Source of the DNA: Helicobacteraceae bacterium
Lineage (GTDB): Bacteria > Campylobacterota > Campylobacteria > Campylobacterales > Sulfurimonadaceae
Direction: 5' to 3'
DNA: 40,547 bases
Assembly: GCA_015488775.1 (NCBI GenBank)
Contig: WFNF01000147.1
Location: forward strand, 1-40,547
The position numbers and the translations under genes are program-made. Positions 25,401-34,224 of this stretch are shown one piece after another. The stretch's first letter is position 1. Every line of letters begins with the position of its first letter. Under the pieces are notes generated by a model. It was given only the letters and a program-made list of their open reading frames with translations. It searched no databases and was not told where the DNA came from.

Positions 25401-25438
25401 TCCAAGAGGAAACTTCTAGCTACTAGCAAGGAAAATTT

Positions 25439-25834
25439 ATGATAAATGATTTAGTAAGTGATTCGCTAACGCGTATCCGTAATGCTGCTATGAGAAGACT
25501 TGATGTTACTACTTTGGTTCATTCAAAGACTATAGAAGCATTAGTTGGAATTTTAGTTGACAAGGGTTATGTTGAGAGTTTTAATGTTGTTGAAGATGGC
25601 GTTAAAAAAACAATCAATGTTGTTTTAAAGTATGATGAAAATGGTCGTACAGTAATTAATGAAATGAAAAGAATTTCGAAACCAGGTCGTCGTGTTTACA
25701 AACCAGTTTCTGAAATTAAACGTTTCAAAAATGGTTACGGTACTATTATTGTTTCTACATCTAAGGGCGTTCTTCCTAACGATAAAGCTTTCGAGCTTGG
25801 TATCGGTGGTGAAGTAATGGCTACAATCTGGTAA
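25439..25834 (+). CDS. rpsH: 30S ribosomal protein S8
   Basis: 16S rRNA-binding assembly protein, 131 residues, and the repressor of the spc operon in E. coli. [29 protein letters not shown] begins it. [50 protein letters not shown] is the conserved C-terminal half. AAGGAAAA precedes the ATG. Confidence 0.98.
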   Translation: MINDLVSDSLTRIRNAAMRRLDVTTLVHSKTIEALVGILVDKGYVESFNVVEDGVKKTINVVLKYDENGRTVINEMKRISKPGRRVYKPVSEIKRFKNGYGTIIVSTSKGVLPNDKAFELGIGGEVMATIW

Positions 25835-25844
25835 GGGGTAAGGT

Positions 25845-26381
25845 ATGAGTCGTATTGGTAAAAAACCTATCACTGTTCCAGCTGATGTAAAAGTTGTAGT
25901 AAATGATACTGTAATTAATTTCTCTAAGGGTAAAAACTCTGTTGATTTAGACACAAAAGGTAATGTTGGTATCTCTTTTGAAGATAACACTTTAACTTTT
26001 TCACCTAATTCTATGGAAAGAGTTGATAGAGCTTTTTGGGGAACTTATAGAGCATTATCAAACAATGTTATCACTGGTTTAGTTACTGGTTATAAAAAAT
26101 CTTTAGAGATCAATGGTGTTGGTTATAGAGCTGCTGTTAAAGGCAAAATCTTAAATCTTCAACTTGGTCACTCTCATGATATTAATTTTGATATTCCAGA
26201 AGGTTTAACAATTAGTGTTGAGAAGAATATTGTTCATATTGAAGGTATTGACAAACAACTTGTTGGTCAAACAGCTGCTAAAATTAGAGCATTCCGTCCA
26301 CCAGAGCCTTACAAGGGTAAAGGTGTTAAATATGTAGAAGAGCATATCGTGCGTAAAGCCGGTAAAACTGCTAAGAAATAG
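25845..26381 (+). CDS. rplF: 50S ribosomal protein L6
   Basis: Protein near the GTPase centre, 178 residues: SRIGKKPITVPADVKVVVND, two duplicated domains, and the signature IRAFRPPEPYKGKGVKYVEEHIVRKAGKTAKK. GGGGTAAGG before the start; 10-bp gap from rpsH. Confidence 0.98.
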   Translation: MSRIGKKPITVPADVKVVVNDTVINFSKGKNSVDLDTKGNVGISFEDNTLTFSPNSMERVDRAFWGTYRALSNNVITGLVTGYKKSLEINGVGYRAAVKGKILNLQLGHSHDINFDIPEGLTISVEKNIVHIEGIDKQLVGQTAAKIRAFRPPEPYKGKGVKYVEEHIVRKAGKTAKK

Positions 26382-26390
26382 GGATATAAG

Positions 26391-26747
26391 ATGACAGCAA
26401 AATTATTAAAATTAAAAGCATCTAAGCGTCTTCAACGTAAAAGAAGAATTCGTGCAAAAATTTCTGGTGTAGCAGCACTTCCACGTGTTTCTGTTTTTAA
26501 ATCAAACCGTTATATCTCTGCTCAAGCAATTGATGATGTAACTGCAACTACTTTATGTGCTATTAACTCTAAAGAGTTATCTAAAAGTGCTAATATAGAG
26601 GGTGCTACTGCTACTGCTGAAGCATTTGCAGCTAAGCTTAAAGAAGCTGGTTTAACTGAAGTTGTATTTGATCGTAATGGTTACCAATACCACGGTGTTG
26701 TTAAAGCATTCGGTGAAGCACTTCGTGCTAACGAAATTAAGTTCTAG
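26391..26747 (+). CDS. rplR: 50S ribosomal protein L18
   Basis: 5S rRNA-binding protein, 118 residues: [82 protein letters not shown]. Full length. Confidence 0.98.
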   Translation: MTAKLLKLKASKRLQRKRRIRAKISGVAALPRVSVFKSNRYISAQAIDDVTATTLCAINSKELSKSANIEGATATAEAFAAKLKEAGLTEVVFDRNGYQYHGVVKAFGEALRANEIKF

Positions 26748-26757
26748 GGGCCTTTGA

Positions 26758-27201
26758 ATGGAAAACATTAATAGAGAAGATTTTGAACAAGCGATCGTAA
26801 ATATCGGTCGTGTAACAAAAGTTGTAAAAGGTGGTCGTCGTTTTCGTTTTACTGCACTAGTTGTAGTTGGTAACAAAAATGGGATTGTTGGATTTGGTAC
26901 TGGTAAAGCAAAAGAAGTTCCTGATGCTATTAAAAAAGCAGAAGATGAGGCATTTAAAAACCTTACTACTGTTAGCATTAAGGGTACTACTATTGCTCAT
27001 GATATAGAGCATAAGTTTAACGCTTCTCGCATTTTACTTAAGCCTGCATCTGAGGGTACTGGGGTTATCGCTGGTGGAGCTACACGTCCTGTGTTAGAGC
27101 TTGCTGGTATTCAAGATATTCTTACTAAGTCAATTGGTTCAAACAATCCAAATACACTAGTACGTGCTACAGTTGAAGCACTAACTCGTATAAAAGGATA
27201 A
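26758..27201 (+). CDS. rpsE: 30S ribosomal protein S5
   Basis: Decoding-fidelity protein, 147 residues: [100 protein letters not shown]. Normally followed by rpmD (L30); here rplO begins 4 bp later, so L30 is absent at this locus. Confidence 0.98.
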   Translation: MENINREDFEQAIVNIGRVTKVVKGGRRFRFTALVVVGNKNGIVGFGTGKAKEVPDAIKKAEDEAFKNLTTVSIKGTTIAHDIEHKFNASRILLKPASEGTGVIAGGATRPVLELAGIQDILTKSIGSNNPNTLVRATVEALTRIKG

Positions 27202-27205
27202 TCGA

Positions 27206-27604
27206 ATGGCATTAGAAAATTTAACTCCAGCTGAAGGTTCAACTCACTCAAGAAAGAGAGTTGGACGTGGTCAAGGTAGTGGAATGGGTAAAACTTCTAC
27301 TCGTGGTCAAAAAGGTCAAAAGTCTCGTACTGGTTACAAAAGAAAACGTAACTTTGAGGGTGGACAACAACCACTTGCAAAACTTATGCCTAAAATTGGT
27401 TTTACATCTCGTGTGATAAAACCTTATGTAATCAACGTTGAGAAGATTACTAAAGTAGCTGAATTAGAAGAGATTACTTTCGAGTCAATCAAATCTGTTC
27501 ATAAAGTTGCTGATTCTGTTAAAGCTATTAAACTTGTTGGTAAATCTGCTAAAGATTTAGCTTCAAAAATAAAAGACGAAAACATTACTACAACTGGTAA
27601 ATAA
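27206..27604 (+). CDS. rplO: 50S ribosomal protein L15
   Basis: Late-assembly protein, 132 residues: [67 protein letters not shown]. The C-terminus is somewhat shorter than in E. coli (144). Stop overlaps the secY start by one base. Confidence 0.97.
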   Translation: MALENLTPAEGSTHSRKRVGRGQGSGMGKTSTRGQKGQKSRTGYKRKRNFEGGQQPLAKLMPKIGFTSRVIKPYVINVEKITKVAELEEITFESIKSVHKVADSVKAIKLVGKSAKDLASKIKDENITTTGK

Positions 27605-28866
27605 TGAATCAGCAATTAGTAAACAAGATCCTTATTACGATCGGGTTTTTATTTGTTTACCGTCTACTGGCATACGTGCCAGTTCCAGGCGTAGACACTG
27701 CAGTTATTGCATCTTTCTTTGATTCTCATAAATCTGACGCTCTAGGACTATTTAATATGTTCTCAGGAAACGCTGTACAGAGACTTTCAATCATTTCACT
27801 TGGTATTATGCCTTATATTACTGCCTCAATTATTATGGAACTTTTATCTGCTACATTTCCTAACTTAGCTCAAATGAAAAAAGAGCGTGATGGTATGGTT
27901 AAATATATGCAAATTATACGTTATGCTACTATAGTTATTACTTTAGTTCAAGCAGTTGGTGTAAGTATAGGTTTACAAGCATTAAAAAGTGAGAGTGGTG
28001 CTAGTGCTATTTTAATGGATCATACATCATTTTTAGTTATGTCTGCTGTTTCTATGCTTGCTGGTACTATGCTTTTAATGTGGATTGGTGAAAGAATTAC
28101 TCAAAGTGGTATTGGTAACGGTATCTCATTAATTATCTTTGCTGGTATAGTTTCTGCAATTCCAGGTGCTATCGCTCATAGTGTTACTATGATAAATAGT
28201 GGAGCAATGAGTTTTATTACTTTGATTGCTATTATACTTTTAGTTCTAGCAACTGTTGGTGTAATAATCTATGTTGAGCTAGGTGAAAGACGTGTTCCTG
28301 TAACTTACGCTAAAAAAACTATGATGCAAAATCAAAACAAAAGAGTTATGAACTATATACCTGTAAAGGTAAACTTATCTGGTGTTATACCAGTTATTTT
28401 TGCAAGTGCAATGATTATGTTCCCTTTAACTTTTATAGGAAGTTCAACTGTTCCATGGGTTCAAAGTATAGCTGATATATTAAGTCCTAATGGTTACTTT
28501 TTTAACTTTTTAACATTTTTACTTGTTGTATTTTTTGCTTTCTTTTATGCATCTATTGTGTTTAATGCAAAAGATATTTCAGAAAACCTTAAACGTCAAG
28601 GTGGATTTATTCCAGGTGTACGCCCAGGAGAATCTACAAAAGAGTTTTTAAATACTACTGCTTCACGTTTAACTGTTACAGGGGCTATCTATTTAGGTCT
28701 TATAGCAACTTTGCCTGTTATCTTAATAAAAGAGATGGGTGTTCCTTTCTTTTTTGGTGGAACAGCTGTTCTTATTGTTGTTCAAGTTGCACTTGATACT
28801 ATGAGAAAGATCGAAGCTCAGATATATATGAGTAAATATGAAACACTAAGTGCGGTTGGTTTATAA
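27604..28866 (+). CDS. secY: Preprotein translocase subunit SecY
   Basis: Central channel of the Sec translocon, inner membrane, 420 residues with ten membrane helices. FVYRLLAYVPVPGVD is the N-terminal signature. LFNMFSGNAVQRLSIISLGIMPYITASIIMELL forms the plug/TM2 region, GIGNGISLIIFAGI lies mid-protein, and FIPGVRPGESTKEFLN is in the C5 cytosolic loop that binds SecA or ribosomes. adk, often next in other phyla, is missing; map follows after one base. Confidence 0.98.
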   Translation: MNQQLVNKILITIGFLFVYRLLAYVPVPGVDTAVIASFFDSHKSDALGLFNMFSGNAVQRLSIISLGIMPYITASIIMELLSATFPNLAQMKKERDGMVKYMQIIRYATIVITLVQAVGVSIGLQALKSESGASAILMDHTSFLVMSAVSMLAGTMLLMWIGERITQSGIGNGISLIIFAGIVSAIPGAIAHSVTMINSGAMSFITLIAIILLVLATVGVIIYVELGERRVPVTYAKKTMMQNQNKRVMNYIPVKVNLSGVIPVIFASAMIMFPLTFIGSSTVPWVQSIADILSPNGYFFNFLTFLLVVFFAFFYASIVFNAKDISENLKRQGGFIPGVRPGESTKEFLNTTASRLTVTGAIYLGLIATLPVILIKEMGVPFFFGGTAVLIVVQVALDTMRKIEAQIYMSKYETLSAVGL

Positions 28867-28867
28867 A

Positions 28868-29626
28868 ATGGCCATTGCACTTCGTAAGCCACAGGAAATT
28901 GAAAAACTTCGAGCAGCAAATAAAATTGTTGCTTCTACTTTAGAACTACTACAAAAAAACACAAAAGTTGGTATCTCGCTAAAAGAGTTAGATGCCATGG
29001 GTGAAGATTATATTAGAAGTATGGGAGCAGTTCCATCTTTTAAAGGTCTTTATGGTTTCCCTAGCTCTGTATGTACATCTCTTAATGAGGTTATTATACA
29101 TGGTATTCCTACTGACTACAAGTTAAAAGAGGGCGATGTTATAGGTTATGACATTGGAACTGAACTTGATGGTTGGTTTGGAGATGCAGCTGTTAGTGTT
29201 GGTGTTGGTAAGATATCTAAAGAGGATGAAGATTTAATTGCGTGTGCAAAAGATACCCTTATGTACGCTATATCTACAATTAAACAAGGTATGCGTTTTA
29301 AAGAGCTGTCGTATGAGATGGAAAAATTTATTAAATCTCGTGGATTTGAACCATTACACAATTTTTGTGGTCATGGTATTGGTAGGAAGCCTCATGAAGA
29401 GCCTGAAATACCAAATTACCTTGAGGGAAAAAGTCCAAAATCTGGTCCTAAAATAAAAAATGGAATGGTTTTTTGTTTAGAACCTATGATAACTCAAAAA
29501 GAGAATAAGGCTATTATCTTAGATAATGGCTGGGATGTTGTAAGTTCAGATGGACTTAGAGGCTCACACTACGAGCATACGGTTGCCATTATCAATGGTA
29601 AAGCCGAAATTTTATCTATTAATTAA
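28868..29626 (+). CDS. map: Methionine aminopeptidase, type I
   Basis: Removes initiator Met from nascent proteins. The 252 residues from the ATG at 28868 (MAIALRKPQEIEKLRAAN) carry the five metal ligands: two Asp in GYDIGTELDGWFGDAAVSV, His in FCGHGIGRKPHEEPEIPNY, Glu in MVFCLEPMI, and Glu in GSHYEHTVAI. The in-frame GTG at 28850, inside secY, is rejected because it only adds six unconserved residues. Confidence 0.97.
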   Translation: MAIALRKPQEIEKLRAANKIVASTLELLQKNTKVGISLKELDAMGEDYIRSMGAVPSFKGLYGFPSSVCTSLNEVIIHGIPTDYKLKEGDVIGYDIGTELDGWFGDAAVSVGVGKISKEDEDLIACAKDTLMYAISTIKQGMRFKELSYEMEKFIKSRGFEPLHNFCGHGIGRKPHEEPEIPNYLEGKSPKSGPKIKNGMVFCLEPMITQKENKAIILDNGWDVVSSDGLRGSHYEHTVAIINGKAEILSIN

Positions 29627-29636
29627 AGGTATATAA

Positions 29637-29855
29637 ATGTCAAAAGCTGATGTTATTGAAGTTGACGGAAAAATTGTTGAGGCATTGCCTAATGCTACTT
29701 TTAGAGTAGAACTTGAAAATGGATATGTTATACTTTGTCATATTGCTGGAAAAATGAGAATGCATTACATAAAAATTTTACCAGGCGATAAGGTAAAACT
29801 TGAACTTACACCATACTCTTTAGATAAAGGTAGAATTACTTATAGATATAAGTAG
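29637..29855 (+). CDS. infA: Translation initiation factor IF-1
   Basis: Binds the ribosomal A site during initiation. The 72 residues form one S1/OB domain: [70 protein letters not shown]. Last gene of the operon; rpmJ and rpsM, which commonly follow in relatives, are not present. Confidence 0.98.
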   Translation: MSKADVIEVDGKIVEALPNATFRVELENGYVILCHIAGKMRMHYIKILPGDKVKLELTPYSLDKGRITYRYK

Positions 29856-29858
29856 TTT

Positions 29859-29879
29859 TTAGGGATTTGTAATCCCTAA
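29859..29879 (+). terminator. Terminator of the S10-spc operon
   Basis: TTAGGGATT and AATCCCTAA form a perfect 9-bp stem with loop TGT right after the infA stop. The tail (TTATAATT) is T-rich but broken. Confidence 0.7.
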
Positions 29880-29918
29880 TTATAATTGAGAGATAAAAAT
29901 AAGTCTAGTAGCTAACCG

Positions 29919-30518
29919 CTAAACTCCTAATTTATTTTTCTCTTGTGAATCATCTATCTCATAAGATTTATTATTACATTTTCCCATAATATCTACATTT
30001 ATTCTTTTTGTAAAGTAAGCTTCATATGCAAGTGTGCAAATCACACCTAGAAGAGATAATGCTGCAACTTCTGTGTAAAGTATCATATCTTCTCTTGATA
30101 TCATTGAAAAATCTGTAAATGCTAAAAATGAAAAAAATAGAGGTGACGAGTAAAAAAAGTATCTTTTTGCACGAGAAGTTAACTTTTCATTTATATATTT
30201 TTTTCTTAGAGTAAAAGAATCTTTATTCTTTTCCAAAACTGTATAACCTTGTGATATTTTTTCATCTATATATTTATTTAATTTTTTACAATATAAATCT
30301 TGTTTAATATCTTTTTGAATGGTTTTAACTTCTCTAGTTTGTATGATTTTATCTTTTAAACTAGTTATATTTCCTCTTTTAAAGTCAACTTTCATCCCTG
30401 CAATAGGACGTAAGCTTAGGTTCCATTCATCTTGTACAAAATTTAATTCATTACCATCTTTAAGACGTATTTTACCATTTCCAGTGTGCTGTGAAAATTT
30501 TATTATTATACCTTCCAT
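29919..30518 (-). CDS. Cold-shock-like domain fused to a two-helix membrane segment
   Basis: A 199-residue protein of unknown function. The first 65 residues look like an OB/cold-shock-type fold (MEGIIIKFSQHTGNGKIRL, DGNELNFVQDEW, GMKVDFKRGNI). A charged helical linker (about 70-120) and two predicted membrane helices (about 125-140 SSPLFFSFLAFTDF; 150-168 TEVAALSLLGVICTLAYEAYF) follow. The layout recalls the CSD-DUF1294 membrane proteins, though the membrane part is not clearly DUF1294. Good ribosome-binding site (TAGGAGG) before the ATG, and TATAAT at 30543-30548 on the minus strand with an upstream TG (extended -10). Confidence 0.72.
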   Translation of the reverse strand: MEGIIIKFSQHTGNGKIRLKDGNELNFVQDEWNLSLRPIAGMKVDFKRGNITSLKDKIIQTREVKTIQKDIKQDLYCKKLNKYIDEKISQGYTVLEKNKDSFTLRKKYINEKLTSRAKRYFFYSSPLFFSFLAFTDFSMISREDMILYTEVAALSLLGVICTLAYEAYFTKRINVDIMGKCNNKSYEIDDSQEKNKLGV

Positions 30519-30613
30519 TACAGCCTCCTACATATTTTACCAATTATAGCACATTATTAAAAAAAAGTGATATATTTTTTATATTAAAATTTTTCTGTTA
30601 TTTTTACTGCTAT

Positions 30614-32278
30614 TTATTCATAAGCAACTTGGTTTCTTCCTCTATTTTTAGCTTTATATAAATTATTATCTGCTATCTTCATTATAGATTCTACATTATC
30701 TTTGTCAAAGTCTACATATGTATGCATACCTATGCTTACGGTTACATCTATTTTTTTAAAATCATTTATTGGAACTTTTGAAGATTCTATTGTATTTATA
30801 AGTTTATTCGCAATGTTTACAGCTATACTTTCATTTGTTTCAGGTAATAAAACTGCAAACTCCTCACCACCAATTCTAGCAAATAAATCACATTTTCTTA
30901 GGCTTATATTTAGTTTAGTACAAATATACTTCAATGCTAAATCTCCAGAATCATGACCATATGTATCGTTTATAACTTTAAAATGATCTATATCTATTAT
31001 TAGCACGCTTAGCGGTTTTTTATGCCTATTTGCAAGTGATAAAAAGAGCTTAGAGCTTTCAAAGAAGTATCTTCTGTTAAATACTTCTGTTAATACATCT
31101 GTGTTTGAAATTTTTTGTAGATATTTATTTTTATCTACTGTTTGTTTATGATCATAGTACAGTTTATCTTTTTCACTTCTAACTGTATTGTATCTATACG
31201 CTAAAGCAATTGAAAAAAGAGTTAGTTCAATAAATGCACCTATTAAATTTGAGTATTGAGTAAATATATTTGCTTCTAGGTAACCTATGTTGTTTAGATG
31301 CAAGATTAAAACTCCACCAAGTAAAAATGACCATGCTATAACATAAAAGTAGGAGTTGACATCTTTATACTTAAGTAAACTTACTATACTTGTTATCATC
31401 ATTATTATTATTGCAAATATTGAGGAGTATGATGAGATTACAACTGAATATCTATAGTCCAATATAAAAACAAGCAAAGATGATATAAGTGTTGCAATCA
31501 TAAGGATATCTAAGAGTTTATATAGATTTGGAAGTTTATCTTTTACTTTTAAAAATGCTTTTGTAAATTCAATCGCTAGGAGGGTAGATAAACTAATAAA
31601 AGCTGGTATTAAAAAATTATTATAATATGCATTATTTGGCCATAGAATCATATTTGAAAAACCATTTAGAGTAAATTGGGTTACCAAAAATGTACTGTGA
31701 AATAATACATATAATAGATATGTTTTAATTCTAATCATAAAATATAAAAATGCATTATAAAATATCATTATAAGGCTAGCACCAAAGTAAAACCAAAAAA
31801 TACTTGCTTTTTTGTTTGAATGTATAAAAAACTGATTATTAGTATATGGGTTTAATTCTAAATGCATAGAACCTTTTGTGTGTACTTTTATATAAACTGT
31901 TTTAATACTTGAATTTAGATCAAAAGCTACATTTGGGGTAAGGAGATTTTGTTCATTATATGCAGTTAAATCACCATATTTTTTATATGTGTAGCTATTA
32001 TTATATTTTTTATATACCTCAATTGAGTCAAGTGCGGTGTAATTAAAAGACAAATATATATTTTCTTTTATTTTAGGATCTACATCAACTTTTATCCAAT
32101 ATGTTTTTTTTGTAAAACCAAAATTTGTTTTTTTATCTGTAAGTGGTAAAAATGTCATATTATCTAGTGCTTCAACTTGCAAATTATTATCGTATGTAGA
32201 GTAATATGATTTACTTATATTTAAGTCATTTGCAAAGATTGATAGTGATAAAAGGATTAGTATTATTATTGATTTCAT
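30614..32278 (-). CDS. 7TMR-DISM diguanylate cyclase (GGDEF)
   Basis: Membrane receptor predicted to make c-di-GMP. The 554 residues comprise a signal peptide (MKSIIILILLSLSIFAND) and a periplasmic 7TMR-DISMED2-type beta-sandwich (about 20-150: KKTYWIKVDVDPKIKENIYLSFNYTALDSIEVY). Seven membrane helices follow (about 158-365: FWFYFGASLIMIFYNAFLYFMI, LIGAFIELTLFSIALAYRYN), then a short coiled linker. The GGDEF domain (about 390-554) contains LSVLIIDIDHFKVINDTYGHDSGDLALK and ARIGGEEFAVLLPET with an intact GGEEF motif. No RxxD inhibitory site was noticed before GGEEF (LRKCDLFARIGGEEF: RKCD fits RxxD in part and lies in the expected place, so product inhibition is possible). Confidence 0.93.
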   Translation of the reverse strand: MKSIIILILLSLSIFANDLNISKSYYSTYDNNLQVEALDNMTFLPLTDKKTNFGFTKKTYWIKVDVDPKIKENIYLSFNYTALDSIEVYKKYNNSYTYKKYGDLTAYNEQNLLTPNVAFDLNSSIKTVYIKVHTKGSMHLELNPYTNNQFFIHSNKKASIFWFYFGASLIMIFYNAFLYFMIRIKTYLLYVLFHSTFLVTQFTLNGFSNMILWPNNAYYNNFLIPAFISLSTLLAIEFTKAFLKVKDKLPNLYKLLDILMIATLISSLLVFILDYRYSVVISSYSSIFAIIIMMITSIVSLLKYKDVNSYFYVIAWSFLLGGVLILHLNNIGYLEANIFTQYSNLIGAFIELTLFSIALAYRYNTVRSEKDKLYYDHKQTVDKNKYLQKISNTDVLTEVFNRRYFFESSKLFLSLANRHKKPLSVLIIDIDHFKVINDTYGHDSGDLALKYICTKLNISLRKCDLFARIGGEEFAVLLPETNESIAVNIANKLINTIESSKVPINDFKKIDVTVSIGMHTYVDFDKDNVESIMKIADNNLYKAKNRGRNQVAYE

Positions 32279-32368
32279 TTTTTATTTTATTTTAACTAAA
32301 TTAAACTTACTTTATGATGTTAAACTTGATAAAAGTCTTTATTAACCTTAGCAAGGTATTATTTTATT

Positions 32369-33607
32369 ATGAAATTTATTTATAGCTTACTTTTTATACT
32401 GTTTTTATCCTCCTGTAGCTCAAGTTCAACTAACATATATCTAAAGTCCATAACACTGTTTTTAGATAGCAATAAAGTTATACAAGGCTCAAATATAGAT
32501 CTGAAAACTTATGCAAACTATTCTGATGACACTTCAAATCTTATTGATAATGTTATATATACCTCTGATGATTACTCTTGTATAGATATCAACGGTTCAA
32601 TTGCAATAGCAAAAAATATAGATTGTAGTACAAACATTAGAGTGGATTATTATGATAAAAATATATCATTTGAATCTTTGTTTAGTGACACAAAAAATTT
32701 GGAAGTATTTATCTCTGAGTTAAAAAGTGTAAGTATATCTCCAGTTTTAAAAGATATAGGTGTTGGTGAAAAACAAACTCTTGTAGTTAATGGAGTATTT
32801 GAAAATGGTTTGTCTCAAGATATATCTTCAAACTCCAAATTAAGCTCGAATGATGTCAGTATAGCTAAGTTTAATGACTTAGAATTAGATGCACTAAAAG
32901 AAGGTGATATAAATATTAGTGTCGAAACTTATGGAAAAACTTTTAGTGATTTTCCTTTAAGCGTGGTAAGTGCTAAACTAAAAAGTGTAAGTATAAGTTA
33001 TGATGGTGACCTAACTCTTAGTATTGGAGATACCAAACAGCTAAGCTCACTTGCTATTTATAGTGATCAAAGCCAAAAGGATATTAGTAATACTACACAA
33101 TGGAAATCAAGTGATGAAAATCTAGTTAGTGTAAGTTCATCTGGCTTATTGACATCATTGGATGATGGTGTAGTTCAAATAAGTTCTACATACAATAGTA
33201 TATCTTCAAGTGTTAATGTAACAAGTGGTAGTAGTGAGGGTAGCTTAACATTATATAGGTATAACAACTCCAACCCTGAACTTACATATTTTCCTTACGA
33301 TTGTGGAGTAAATAGTGATTGCAATAATACAAAGAAAGTTGTTTTATATGTTCCAAGTATAGTTAGCACATATATATTAGAGGCAAAGGGAAGAAATTAC
33401 ACTATAAAAGATTTAAAAAATGGTGGTACTCAATTTTATTTTGATGGTTTAAAAAATGGTGATATCATAAGACAAGATGTCAATAAAACATTTAAGTTGA
33501 TGATCAATCCATCAAACTTAAATGTTGATAGTTTTGAGTATTCTTTCGGTTTTGAGCTTGAAAGTAAATACTTTTTCAAAGAGTACTATAAATTTAAGAT
33601 AAATTAG
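32369..33607 (+). CDS. Surface lipoprotein with Big2-like Ig repeats
   Basis: A 412-residue lipoprotein: lipobox LFLSSC (Cys16) then a Ser-rich spacer. Three bacterial Ig-like (Big2-type) repeats are marked by LKSITLFLDSNKVIQGSNI (about 26), LKSVSISPVLKDIGVGEKQTL (about 117) and LKSVSISYDGDLTLSIGDTKQL (about 201). The third repeat has the family's WKSSDENLVSVSSSGLLTSLDDGVVQISSTY. The C-terminal 115 residues (SLTLYRYNNSNPELTYFPYDCG...) have no recognised fold; two Cys (DCGVNSDC) may form a disulfide. It diverges from the 7TMR-DISM gene. Function unknown, adhesion or surface structure possible. Confidence 0.83.
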   Translation: MKFIYSLLFILFLSSCSSSSTNIYLKSITLFLDSNKVIQGSNIDLKTYANYSDDTSNLIDNVIYTSDDYSCIDINGSIAIAKNIDCSTNIRVDYYDKNISFESLFSDTKNLEVFISELKSVSISPVLKDIGVGEKQTLVVNGVFENGLSQDISSNSKLSSNDVSIAKFNDLELDALKEGDINISVETYGKTFSDFPLSVVSAKLKSVSISYDGDLTLSIGDTKQLSSLAIYSDQSQKDISNTTQWKSSDENLVSVSSSGLLTSLDDGVVQISSTYNSISSSVNVTSGSSEGSLTLYRYNNSNPELTYFPYDCGVNSDCNNTKKVVLYVPSIVSTYILEAKGRNYTIKDLKNGGTQFYFDGLKNGDIIRQDVNKTFKLMINPSNLNVDSFEYSFGFELESKYFFKEYYKFKIN

Positions 33608-33638
33608 TATAAAATAAATAAAAATACAAGGACATATT

Positions 33639-34178
33639 ATGAATGTATCACTAGTTGGAAGACATGTTGAGTTAACAGAACCTATTAAAGATCATATTAA
33701 CAATTCGATTGAAACACTAAATAAATATAATTTAGATATTATCTCAGTTAATGCAGTTGCATCTACACAAGAGAGAAATGGTAAACGTGGAGTTAGCATA
33801 GAGTTTTCTATAAATCTTGCTAAGAAAAACACTATAGTAATTAAACAAAGAGATGATGATCTTTATGCTGCTATAGATATTGCAATTGATAGAGTGCAAA
33901 AAGCGTTAAGGCGTTTAAGTGATAGAAACTCTGACCATAGAAATGATTCTATGAATGAAGCTAAAAATGAAGCTAAAAATGCTGATGTAAAAGTTGCGGC
34001 AACTGACTTAGAGGATGAGATAATACCAGTTGAACTTGAATTATATAAGCCTTTAGAGGTAGCTGATGTTGTAGAAGAATTAAAGTCTTCTGATCAGTTA
34101 TTTAAGATATTTAATGATTTAAGTGGAAATACTAGAGTGCTTTTCAAAAAAGCTGATGGTAAGTTTGGTCTTTATTAA
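33639..34178 (+). CDS. hpf: Ribosome hibernation promoting factor, long form
   Basis: Binds the 30S decoding site and dimerises ribosomes into 100S particles in stationary phase. 179 residues: N-terminal beta-alpha-beta-beta-beta-alpha domain (MNVSLVGRHVELTEPIKDHINNSIETLNKY, DDDLYAAIDIAIDRVQKALRR), an acidic/Asn-rich linker (about 95-125), and the C-terminal dimerisation domain (PLEVADVVEELKSSDQLFKIFNDLSGNTRVLFKKADGKFGLY). ACAAGGAC precedes the ATG. Ends at a strong bidirectional hairpin shared with argJ. Confidence 0.95.
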   Translation: MNVSLVGRHVELTEPIKDHINNSIETLNKYNLDIISVNAVASTQERNGKRGVSIEFSINLAKKNTIVIKQRDDDLYAAIDIAIDRVQKALRRLSDRNSDHRNDSMNEAKNEAKNADVKVAATDLEDEIIPVELELYKPLEVADVVEELKSSDQLFKIFNDLSGNTRVLFKKADGKFGLY

Positions 34179-34185
34179 AAATTAA

Positions 34186-34216
34186 TTGATGTTTAGAGTT
34201 AATCTCTAAACATCAA
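34186..34216. terminator. Bidirectional terminator between hpf and argJ
   Basis: TTGATGTTTAGAG and CTCTAAACATCAA form a perfect 13-bp stem with loop TTAAT. On the minus strand it is followed by TTAATTTTTAAT, so it suits argJ best. Confidence 0.85.
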
Positions 34217-34224
34217 GTGTGTCA

